A DNA stretch of 64,000 bases from Dirofilaria immitis. Its lineage: Eukaryota; Nematoda; Chromadorea; Rhabditida; Onchocercidae. The position numbers were made by a program, and so were the translations under genes. Positions within the stretch are counted from its first letter, which is position 1. Each line of letters starts with the position of its first letter. Shown one piece after another: positions 13,880 through 25,800 of the stretch. The stretch lies in contig JAKNDB010000109.1 in NCBI GenBank assembly GCA_024305405.1, forward strand, positions 6,138,001 to 6,202,000, read 5' to 3'. The notes under the pieces were generated by a model. That model was given only the letters and a program-made list of their open reading frames with translations, ran no database searches and was not told the origin of the DNA.

Positions 13880-15740
13880 ACTGTTAGTTTGATACAATTT
13901 AAACAGTCTCTTTAAACCCGTGGAAGTAGACTATTTCATGGGTCAAACAATAAGTGAAGAAGAACTTGATTACACTTATAAAGTAGTGGCCAAAGAATTT
14001 TAAAGAGTTCTCGTGATTAACAACAATCATCTCAAAGCAAACACGAATGCGAATTTTGGCATTTCGTTTAATGTATCCAGAAAGTGGAAAGCGAAGAATT
14101 ATGAAAAACCAATATCACTTTCATCGAATCACTATGTATGCAAACAAAGATCATGTACGAATTACCATAAAATGTAGCAACGTCAGAAGAACATTATATT
14201 CTTTAATCTTTTTAGATTGACATTAACGGTAGTATCGGATGAAACAATTAAATCACCCACTTCTTCACATTTCTTTACTAAATGATAACAATTTTAAGCA
14301 AATCTCTCCCAAAAGATAAATAATGAAATTGACTAGATTCAGATGTAAATCAGCATCAAATTTCGCATGCGTGGAAGAAGATTGGTATCATACATATCTC
14401 GATAATACTAAACACTGTGAAACTCAAAATGAAAAGTGTGCAACTAACACACGCGTTTTTCGTTGGAATGAAAAAGAATTACAAATAACTGCTTATACAG
14501 AAAAATTGGAAAACTGAACGTTCACATACTTAAAAAATCACGCCATTGCGAAAAATTACCAGCTTCATTTGTTTGCGATCATGGAAATGAAACAATGGCG
14601 ACAAGTACCGTAGTCAAAAATTCTTTTTTTTGCGTTGCAACAAGGTACATAGAGTTGAAATTCTTTATTTTTACTTAAGTTCCAATTTGGGTAATTAAAA
14701 CCATAATACGATAAGTTTCATAATACATCAACGAACGCAGCAATTACAAGATCAATATACAAATTCAATGATTTCAGTCGAACAATTTTAATGACAACAT
14801 CACCTAAAGAAAAAGTGATTAAATAACGCCCAACCGCTTTAATGAAGTATATTCTTTATATGGTTTGACTCTGATATGGTTGTAAATTTAAGAATAAAGT
14901 GGGCTTTGTTATAGATTGGGAACTATAGCACATAGACAACGGTGAAACAACTTTTAACTTACATCTTGCATTGTACAGTAAATGCGAACATGAACATACG
15001 CCAACCCTTTCATGTGAGATTCAATACAAAGGGATCACTGACTTCTCTGATTTTCGTGTTCTCTTCGCGATTTTAGCGATGATCATATTTTCTTTTATCA
15101 CGGAAACCTTTCGCAATTTATTGACGATAACTACTTGTAATTTTATCAATCCGTATTTCATGAACAGAGATATTATTGATGTGGAGATTCAAATAAAGCA
15201 CGAAAACGAAAAAATGTTCATCACAAGGTAAACATAGTTTTAAAGGCCTGTTACTTATGACAGAACTGAATCGGATGAACCCTCTGATCCATAGTTAAAC
15301 TCTAATACATATCTGATAATTTGCAACTGAAACTTAACTAACTATTGGGCATGGAGTGCTTCCTGATACTCCGATTGAAAATATTGCTGCATTAGTGAAC
15401 CTAGTAAAAACTATTAATACAACAGCGAAATTTCTTGTTTTTGCTGAATCGAGTCTATCATTTAGATTTGGTTTCAGTGAGATTATGTTAGAATATATCA
15501 AGGGAGTTGTCGAAACCAAAATGACCTTTTACAATCGATAGAATGGTTATTAAATAGTAATCCGATTCTAACGGCGGAACTATTATTACAAAGAAATGAT
15601 GCAATAGCCAAAACAATAAAAATTACTAATCGCTCCTATGCGTTTTGTGAATTCAAAAGTGAATTAATAAGCAAATTTGAAATAGAACAAATCAATGCAG
15701 AAGTGGAAATTCTAGGAATCAAGAAACAATCAATCAAGTA
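13880..15740 (+). pseudogene. Downstream retroelement remnants, function not recognised
   Basis: Several broken frames follow the RT piece: about 13920-14280, 14323-14517, 14971-15231, 15356-15541, and 15541-15738 in another frame. They sit where RNase H, integrase or an env-like frame would be expected. The 14323-14517 frame has four Cys in a spacing reminiscent of a secreted or envelope-like ectodomain, and 14971-15231 contains one hydrophobic segment. None has enough family signature to name. All are interrupted. Confidence 0.4.
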
Positions 15741-16720
15741 AATATAAAGTAGTCAAATTCAATTACTCTTCAAGTCTTAGATTTAAAGTAGTCTCTGAAA
15801 CTTCCAGGAAAAAATCAACTGACTGGGAGAAAGATTAGTAGAAAACTGAAACATGAACTATGGAGACAATAAAAGCAGAATTATCGAGAATGACGACTAA
15901 TAATCACTAATAAATTGAAATTTTTTCAATAGGTTTTAAATCTCTTTAGAAAAACGAATTCTGACTATTACCATGAAATTTGTATAAACTCCCTCTTCAA
16001 ACAAGAATGGAAAAGAAGTATCTTTTAAACAAAATGTAATTAGATGAGATAATCTCCTCCTCCCAAAATGTTTCAGCTTCTTCAGCCGATAATGTCGGTA
16101 AAAGCGAGATAATTTTAGCATAAATATGTTATGATAATTAAGTATTATATTTTAGAACATTTTCTAAATAATTTTGTCGCTATAAATGAATTTTACAAGT
16201 CTAATGTAATGAAACATTTATCTTATTTTTGTCTTTGTCTTCTATTATTGAGGTTCGTTTACACCTTCGAGAGTAAAATATCGAAAACTATTCCCTAGCA
16301 AATGTTTCCAAGTCTGATAACTTAGTTTATGTCTAATGTCCTAAATATTGTAAAAATTTTCTCATATGAGCCAAGTTTATGCAAACTTGATATATTATAA
16401 AATACCTCCCACTATAAAGAGTTGTCTGTCGGAAGAGTTCTGTTTTCTCTCTTCTTATTTTTTAACCTCTTCGCTTTAGTTATTAATTACAGCCTTTTCA
16501 ATTAAATTACCAAATCCCAACATCAACAGACTCCATAGAATTCTTCGTTACAATCAAAAGGTATTTTATCTATTCACTGTATTTCAATTGTATTATCTAT
16601 ATTCCCTACAATTTTTGTATATTGTAGTTGTCACGAATAAGGTCTATCGTGACAAACTTCGTTATACAACACAACTGTCAACAATTTCCAGATCTTCACT
16701 AGAAAACTTTTCACGATGCT

Positions 16721-18726
16721 CAGCAGTACCTAAATACTCTTTCATATAATTTACAGCTTGCAGTTAAACTCATTTCTCGAGTTTTTGGATTTCCTAATCA
16801 TTAGTTAATTTACAAGCATTATAAATTTAGTAGGGTAAGACATTCAGTGAGCTTTTTTCTTTAATTGTTGGCGTAACTATCTATAACAGTGAAAAATCGT
16901 CTCTCTAAAGGCGTCAATCAGCCGGATCGATATACAATCACTGGCGAATGCTTATGGACACCGCAATCATTTCGCTTGTCTTCTTCGGAAATTATCCAGA
17001 CAATCGAAGGAGCCGAAATACGATTGCTTAATTGTTAAGGATTTTTATAATTGTTAGGATATAAGACTCGAGATATCAAGGCCAGGTGATCCGGAATGAT
17101 GATTCTGAAAGCTGGAACCAGTTGTGGAGCATAATTTTGTGAAGAATGAGATCAAGTGAGCTTTGCTAAGTGACAAGTAAGTATGGATCACTGCTCAAGA
17201 AGGACCAGGTGAATAAAGCGCTCATCTATCGATTGCAACATTTACATGTATCGGTATTAGCTATGTTTTCATCATAACATTAATTCCGTTGTATTTCAAA
17301 GGAATACGGCTGTGGATGCATGTTTTACATTTTAGATATTTTTTTTCGAGGCTTCATACCATTGTTTCGTATTGGTAGGTGGAACAATAATATATATCTT
17401 GTGTAAATCGGAATCATTATATAGGAAATATAAATATATATACTATTAATGTGTATATCCGAACCATCAGTTCCGTCAATTTTCGTACTGATTTCTAGAT
17501 CTTTTAAGTTATATCATTAAGGAAATACGATTTTTTGCTGTATGAAAAAGGAACATTCTTGCAAGAGATGTTGTATCATTACATTTATTTGCTTTTCACA
17601 CACATTGCAAATGTTGTAATTCCCTAATCATGAGTTCGCCGTAACTTTATGCGATTATTCAAGTAAATGCTAGAAGAAATTTAAGGATTTCAAACTAAGG
17701 CGAATAACAGCATCTCTACAATTTTAACATTAGGTTGATCTACTTACAGATGATATGGCAATTGGGATTTCTGAATCCAGTCTAAATATGAATATATTTG
17801 GTACATCAAATGCTTGTTGTTTTCATTATAATTGGAATTTCTTTTATTAAACTGAAGGAATATATCACTGTTTATAGATTTAAAATAAAAATGGAATAAT
17901 ACGTGATGTTGGAAGTGAATAATCCCAACGAAATCTGGAAAGTACAGTTTTTAATCTCAATAAAGGAAATTCTTGTTGTCTTTGATCAATGTAATGATGA
18001 ATTTGCATCAGTTACTCTGGTTTTGATACCTTTATTTTACTCTTCCAATTGTGTTTTTGATTTGTTCACGCATAGTTCAGCAGGTGCAATAAATATTTTG
18101 TGTCCTGAAGTCTGTTCTCATCAATACATTTAGTAGCAACGAAATTTTATGCTTTGCTTGAATGGAGACAATAACTTAGAAAAAATGTATAGTTGAAGTC
18201 CGTCAAATCTTTCTAGAAAAGCTTGCATTTTTATTTATTGGAATGCATTTATGTGAATTTTCAGATCATTATTTTAATTAAACAAGAATATGGGGAAAGT
18301 CGCCACACACCGGTGGAATCTACTTTTTCGGAGAAATTTATACATCTAAGTTTCTTTTTTCCATAGCTATCAGGTTCTTTAGCTTCATTTGTTTTCCCAT
18401 TCTACTGAAAAAATGTACATTTGTCGGAAAACCCAAATTTCTGATCCATAATTGATAGGTTTAAGAAGTTGCTTTCATAGTCTTTGGTTGATGTTAAATC
18501 TAACTTCTGTCGGAATATAATAGATCAACATTCCGCTTACAAACATTTTTATCGCCATTATGTGCTATTTACTTCCTCCTACGTATATCAACAAATGTAG
18601 CTAAGCGTGGGAAAAATGTATTCCCTTTGCTCCCATCAGTTTTGTGTCTGTATGGGATGATATGCCCATTGATTTATTTATCCTATTTATGTTAAGCAGT
18701 CTTATTTTTGTATCTCATGTACCGCA
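16721..18726. other. Stretch without a recognisable gene
   Basis: No convincing exon was found. The frame at 17903-18133 (plus, 76 codons) has no splice context or family features. If the exons at 18727-19368 belong to a larger gene, some of its upstream exons may lie here unrecognised. Confidence 0.3.
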
Positions 18727-19368
18727 GATGATTACTCTACCGATATCCTGTTCCACGAGGGACATAAGATAGTGTGGTACTCATCAAAGAGTTTTTTGGG
18801 GTCATTGTTCAGTAAAGCTCCAGTGGCAGACAGTCGTGCTAAAATCGAGCTTTCAGAACTAGCGGGACGAAATCCATCTCACCCCATAGAGGAAGGAACT
18901 TGGTGGACCCTTAACGATCAATCTCCATTCAAGTGGTGCAGTAATTGCTGTTGTCAATATTAGCAACTTCCGATCCAGTGAATCTTTCCAAACATAATTA
19001 TCTGTGAAATATCAATTCATTTTCCCATAACAAGAAGGTTTCTTTGTTTTTCACGACAACATATGTCCAAAATTTTGAAGACTGTGTATCTTTATGTTCA
19101 TCATTATAGCGACCGTAGAGACTTGGGCAAACGCCGGTTAGTTCGCTATCAGTACTGTATCGATTATTGGTTTCCAAGAGATGATGTATATGGTGCAGTC
19201 ATGCATTCTCTGTATGCAGTTATCTCCAGTCCCTTGTTTACAAGAGGGTTCTTTCTCGATGATCGGTTATCCGGAATAATTAACTTTTTACTGCTTCAGC
19301 TTCCAGTGATTAAATATAAAAAAGCTTCACTATCTGAAGAGAGTCTTTTGGCATCTTTCTTATTCTAA
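18727..19368 (+). CDS. Unidentified protein, two coding-looking exons
   Basis: Two segments have coding character unlike the surrounding AT-rich DNA. The first follows an acceptor (CCGCAG before 18730), stays open to a TAG at 18961, and contains KIVWYSSKSFLGSLFSK and EEGTWWTLNDQSPFKW. A GTAATT donor at 18942 would avoid the stop. The second is open from about 19063 to a TAA at 19366, with VHHYSDRRDLGKRR, CIDYWFPRDDVYG and a hydrophobic stretch LSGIINFLLLQLPV. They may be consecutive last exons of one gene ending about 460 bases before the Piezo start. I do not recognise the family. The plus-strand stop is the likely gene end. Confidence 0.45.
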
Positions 19369-19825
19369 GATTGTTGATTTAGTCATGTTGTACGCTGTAA
19401 TCGATTTTTTTACTGAAGTTTGATCATTAACTTTCCTTAATTTCTAATTCTTCTTATTTTGTTGAATTTTTGTGGTCTATTCAGGAGTTTTCATATTTAG
19501 CTTTTTTGAATATTTTACAACAATTTAGATATGAATATAGGTTTACTGAGTGAATCCATCCATAGTGTTAGTTAGGCCATTTTCCCTATTCAGTAGTCAT
19601 TAAATTCTTCCATTACATACGTTTTATCATTCGCCTTACTTTGTTTCTGAGCGTCCTTAATTTCATGATATTTTATATTTTAGTTTATTGTTGTTCGCAT
19701 TGTATTTCCAATCATTACGGTTTTTTTTTCTCGAAAAAGAAATGTTTACAGGTGAATACGATAGAAAAAGGATCTGAAAACTATATTACGCTGAGCATAA
19801 ACAACTAATCCGATAAGAATTAAAT

Positions 19826-22800
19826 ATGGCCTTTATTTCGTTAGAAATGGTCTTATATCGATTTGTTCTTCCGATAGCTTTATTTACTGGTTTGTTTTGA
19901 AATTATATGGGAACTTTAGCATAATTTGATTTTAAATGGGAGATTGAATAACTGAATCCCATTACTAAATTTCTAATTTTTGTATCATTTTTAACTACTC
20001 TTTATCGATTAATCTTTTTGTATTATTTCCAGCCTCATTGAGTCGACCAAGCTTTATCTCCATTCCTTACATTATTTTTGCTCTAATTGGTCCGCTTCTC
20101 GGATCGCTATTGCCATCGACGCCCATCCAGCGGATGTTTCGTGTTTATTTGCTTTCTCTCCTGTTAACGACATGTCTCACTTCCGTTGTTCAATTGAGCT
20201 ATCAAATTTATGAATCATTTTTCCAACCGGACATCGATGAATATACGAGAACATGCAACATATCAGTCTTGAACTTTTGGTTGCGACAAATTGGATTAAT
20301 TAGGTATATATTCATTAGTAATGAAACCTCCAGTGAAAAGTTATATAAATAGGTGTGATGTCATGTCTTGTTTATTAAATGTATATTGATCAGTGGTGTT
20401 AATGTATATGAAGATATTTTGGGGTTATACTTCATTTGACATTACATTATCCAAGCAAAATAAGTTTCTTATAGTAACTCTGGGTTTTGAAGTTCTGAAA
20501 AACCATCATTAAATTATATGAATTCCAATAAAGGCATTAGGTATTTTAGCAATTTGATGCAGTACAAAATTCTGCTCACTACGGAAACAAGTTTTCCTAA
20601 TAATCAGGCTAAATGTGCATTTATAATACTTTTTTTATGCTGGCCGAAGTATCTTTCTATAATTTAAAGGAATATGATTGGAGTTTTCGATAGTGACTGA
20701 ATTTTTTGCTTATGGAATATCTGCATTAGGAAATCAAAAGTGTTTCATTAAGTGGTGGTTATAAGAGAAGTTTCATGTTCAGTAAATCTGAAGTAACATT
20801 TTGCCTTTTCAGAATCAGACGTTATTCTGGCTTCGATACAATACGTGTGGTTTTTCCTGAGTTACTGGCACTTGCAACTTCTGTTGTAGCTACTGTTTAT
20901 TGCCTTCTTATTCATCAGAATAATGATTCCAGAAATGACCGTTGTACTGCTAATGTGCAAGCAGTACGAAAAAGTTCAAGGTAATACTTCCGTTCTGCTC
21001 TCACATTATCTTTAATTTGTACATATTACTTAGATAATAGTAAATTTAGACTTTTTCTTTTTGTTTCAGCATTGTTGCGTCTGGGGAAGTAAGCATCACT
21101 GAAACAATGATTTTGTCTTTGCAAAGCTTTCAGACGTTGCGATAATCTTCACTGTCGGTTTAGTCGGCATTTTTCAGGTAAAATTTTTCAGTTTTCAGGT
21201 GCAGGAAAAAGATCAGTAATTTAAGGTCCTAACCAGATCCAAATTTAAATGAAATGTAAAGTGAAATTTCTATCTGGAATTAGAACGAAGGTATTTATTT
21301 CAATTTTATAAAGATTGAATGATTTGTTGATTATTTTCTAGCCGTGTATTCTCAGCTCTGTATATTTCATTGCATTTCTGTTTATCGCAACATGGTGGGC
21401 ATTGTACAAACCTCTTCAGCGACATATTTTCAATACTATCAAACGTCTAATAATCTACTATTGCGCATTACATTTTCTCTTGCTGTATATATATCAGATA
21501 CCATTCTTTCAGAATATCATACCTGGACAGTCACTTTTTGCTCGGTATGACTTTTCATACGATTTTCCTGTCAAAACCAAGTTTATTCGTTCAGTCGTTT
21601 AAATCCAGTTTCTTTGTGTTAATTTCTTATTACTTTAACTGCAGATGTTGGTATCAGAAAAAATTTTCACTCACTCAAACACAAACCGCAAATTAAGATG
21701 TAAAATGATGATTATTGCTTCAAACTGTATCATTCTTTAAACGGTCATGATGTCATAAGGTAACTAATGCACATCATGATGTCATAAGTTAACTAATGCA
21801 CAATGTCAGTTCACTTTAAAGGTTTTGAGTAGGCTCTTGAACATATTTTCAAATTTAAAGACTACTATTGTTCATTATAGTTTGGTTGGTTTCGTCCCAA
21901 TTTTATACACGGATTGCAATGCATGGTGGTCATTAAATGTCATTTCACTTGACTACTGGACAGCATTTGCCAATGTAGTCGCTGTACCAATTCTATATCA
22001 TCTTTTGATTATGCAGTATAATTTTACAAGATATGGAATTTATCGTGAATATAGGGCTTGTGAAGACACTGAAAGTAGCATGCGCGATGAGGTTGGTTTT
22101 TATAGTTGCTTTATCCAAAGTTTCCTCAATATTGTCCAGCTATTCATGCATTTTTTTCTGTTTTTTAAATTTTCATTGATTTTACTATTAACTTTCCAAA
22201 TTTTTTTAATTGGTTGAGTGGTTGCAAAATACATTTGTCTTCAATTTTGTCGTATTTTGCAATGCTGCTTATTCTTTTGTCTAAGCGTGAATGTTTAAAC
22301 GTTAATATTCCCGGATACGTCTTTCTGAAGCCCTCTCAAAGCAGGTGCTGATGCTGATAGTGAAAGGATTAAAGCGCGGCTTGATTAAAAAGAAATGCTG
22401 CGGGAGGGAAAGTGGTTTGTTGAATCGGTAACCCATAATATGACTAAATATTTCCCGTAACATAAGCAATTCAGAATTTCGAACTTTAATTTCTATCCTA
22501 GTATATGTTTTCGTTCGCTTAAGCATCCATCCTTCTATCTACCTTTGATTTATGCATTGCTTGTTGGATTTAACTTCTTCATTGTTTCGTCAAGTTCATT
22601 TACTTCCGATCATTTGTGATTGCACGATTCAACATTTCTGTATGAACTGGACTTTCTTTGTTAACTTCCATCCTACCAAACCATACTTTGTATTTTAAAA
22701 TCCTTTCGTATACATTACATTAAGCAAAGCACTTTTTTATATTGCAGCTTCTTGCAAGTGATATCAATTCTCATAATCTCGGGAATCTAACACTGCATCA

Positions 22801-25800
22801 AGCTAATCCTTATCATGCAGATCACCAAGGTATGTCTACCGTTTTTGCCGGTAATTTATTACTTTCTACTTTGTTTTCGCACTTACTTCATTTTGGTTCT
22901 GCTGTCCAAATCATGCCTCACATAAAAAATATTTGTAATTTTCGTAATTTAATAGCGCTTACTTAGGCAATATTGATTAAACTCTCGAGTCAAGTTCAAA
23001 TCAAGTTTTCCAGGGCCGGGAACGTGCGCGACGGATATATTTCAAGAATTTAGTGCTTCACTAACTTTCATTTTCTCTCACCTCCATATTTTTTCCTTAA
23101 TAGTTGTAACGGTAATTTTTGATTTTAATTCTAATTTCTTGTAGCAAGAGTTATAATTATATTTTAGAAATACATTAGTTTTGTATTGAATTTTATTCAC
23201 GTTTCTGCTTGTAAATTATTATCAAATATATCTGCCAGTCTGACTCAGCATGTTTTAATATCTCTGGCTCTTTTAATATCAGCTTGATTAATTTAAGTAA
23301 TTGGAAGATTAATCAACGGTTATAATTGCGAAAGCGATACGGGTCAGGAATCTTTATAGTGCTATCCCCAATTAAAGGACTGTAGGAAAGTGCATTGTGT
23401 ACATATGAGTCAGAGCCCGAATGGTCATGTCAAGAATGCTCATTTGATGTTGCCAACGTTTAAATCATTTTTTCAGTTTTGGGCGTTTCTCTATCATTCA
23501 ATATTTGGTTTTGTACTTCTAGTAGAAGTTTTTATTATTTTGGTTGTCAAGAACACACGTGCTATGGCATTTCAAGCATCACCACCGCTCATGGCATATG
23601 TTGAAGTTTGTGTTATTTCCCTTCTTTATGGTAGGATTCAGATAATTTTTGTTACTGTTAAGATTGTATTATATTTCTTTATTTTGAAGGAAGTTTGAAA
23701 ATTAAGTGCTTTTCAACAATGTCATCTTAAATCTTCATTATAACATTATGAGGAACTATACAATAATCAACGTTGAATATGATTAAATCATCATTCTAGA
23801 TGTTAAATACAAGTTCTTATTTTAGTTCCTACTTATTGCACAGTATATATGCAGCATGGATGTCAAACATGAACTGCCACAATCAAGCTATTTGGAACTT
23901 ATTGGTTTCATTTTTGCGGCCGATCGAACTGCAGCATTCATTACCCTTTTAACGAAAGTTTGCTCTTTGTTTGTTTAGAAAAATAAGATTCTTCTACATA
24001 TATTCTTCAAGTTTTCTCTTTTAATGAAAATTTGCTCTTTGTTTGTTTAGTAGAATGTTTTCCGATAGTTTTCAGTTTGAAGAACCTTAGCAATAATGTT
24101 GATTTATTTTCTTTCTTTTGTAAAGGGCGTTAACAGTTTATGAAAAATGATGAAATAAGTTAGTAATCTTCATTGAATGATTGCGTCTGACAATGGCAGA
24201 AGGCTAAGCGTAGTGCTGAATCATTTAATCGATGTCAAGAATTTATTTTCATGCGTCCTCGTATAATAAATACAAAACTAGTGTATAAGCAGATAATAAG
24301 TGATTGTAAGGCAGAACTTTCGCAGAGAAATTTGAAAGGCAGAGCAAAGAAGGTCGTTGGAAGAGATAGAACAAACAAAAAGAAGGCTGTTCATGCATGA
24401 TCCCAATTGCGTTTCGGTTTACTGTTGTTTTTACTATATATGAATTTGAAATATAGAAACTGACCTCTCTGTACTGGAATTGGCGATCAATTTTCTACAC
24501 ATTTTCTTTTTAATTTATCGCGAAGGAGAAGCGAAGAAAAATTTTTTGTTTTGTAGAAAGTAGAGAAATCTACTGCTGTAGATCAGAATGATCCAAATTT
24601 TACAATTTTTGTAGTCTTTGCAGCGAAAGTGAAGAGCATTATCACTGGTTTGTGTTGACGAGTAACAGACATTGATTGTTTTGACTTGAACTTCGAAGAC
24701 TTTTTGAATACACTCATTTTGTTTTTATGATTTTAACTTCTGCACTCTACTGATGTTCATTATGATTTGATGATGTTTGAGATCTATGACATTAAATGTT
24801 CTATATAATATGCGGTAGTTTATTCTCCTTCAGGGTTTATTAAGTCTACCGCTGTTTGCATTACTTCGGTTATATCTTCGTGAAAAATGCAACCGTTCAG
24901 CCAGGGTCGATGAACAAGACCAAATATGTGGTATTTATGCAATAGCTGGTTTTATCGGTATATCTGGTTATGATACAGCGTTATTTCAAGTAAGCTTTGA
25001 TGGTCAGCTTGGTTCTACCTTTGCACTTATAAATTTATTAATAAGATTATATATTTGACAAATTTTGCTATAAATTTTGGTGATAGTTTTAATAATCCCT
25101 AATCTGTATCACTTTTTTTACTGAAGTGCCCTACTACATTACTACTGGTTTTTAATATTCTACATCTTTTACACTCTGATTTTTTATATTTAATGTGTCT
25201 CTTTGTCGTTTGATTTCGAGGATGACTTATATTAAGATTTTGATTCTCTTTTGTAGAAGAAGTAAAAATTTACATTTTACAGATCTCAGGTTACATTTAC
25301 AGATCTAAAAATAAAAGCTATATTAAGCTTGATAATGTAATTAATTTATTTGCGAGTGATAGTGATTGTTTGTTTATTGTTCCAGAGCGCATTAATGGGT
25401 GTTAGAGTCGTTGCGAAATATTGGGTTTTTGTTGTCAGTCTTGTTTTGCTCATTATTCCAGTCTATTCACCGCCAGTTCTGTACACTGTTGGTTTTTTCG
25501 TATCATTCAGTGTGCTAATTATCCTGCTGCTGGTATGTTTTCTCTTTTTTTCTAGTAGGAATTGTGATGTCATTAATTCAAAGTTTGTTCCGTTTAAATT
25601 TAAAGTTAATTCTGATTTTCTCAATTAAAAAATAAACATTACTATTCAGTTCTTATCATTTTTTTGTATGAAAAGGAATTTTTCTCAATCGAAGAATTAA
25701 AAAGAGTATTTTTCTCACACACTATAGATGACTCAGTCACAAAAGTGAATAGGATATATCTGTGTATCGAGCATTTTTTTTCAAGATCAAAGTTTTTGAT

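Larger units (their letters stand above)
11215..16720 (+). mobile_element. Decayed BEL/Pao LTR retrotransposon
   Basis: The order gag-like, zinc-knuckle-like, protease-like, reverse-transcriptase segment on the plus strand is that of BEL/Pao elements, which are abundant in filarial genomes. Every frame is broken by stops and shifts, so the element cannot be active. Short flanking similarity between about 11260-11308 and 16676-16716 (sharing CAACAATTTCCA and TTCACTAG) probably marks the inner ends of two badly eroded LTRs. Around 16633-16655 the motif TGTCACGA is followed by its complement TCGTGACA, the kind of inverted end seen on LTRs. Full LTR boundaries and a target-site duplication could not be set. 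Confidence 0.8.

Noticed and set aside
22980..23120. Extra Piezo exon starting GGCCGGGAACG
   Set aside because: The acceptor and phase fit, but the translation does not resemble Piezo and has no usable donor in a plausible place.
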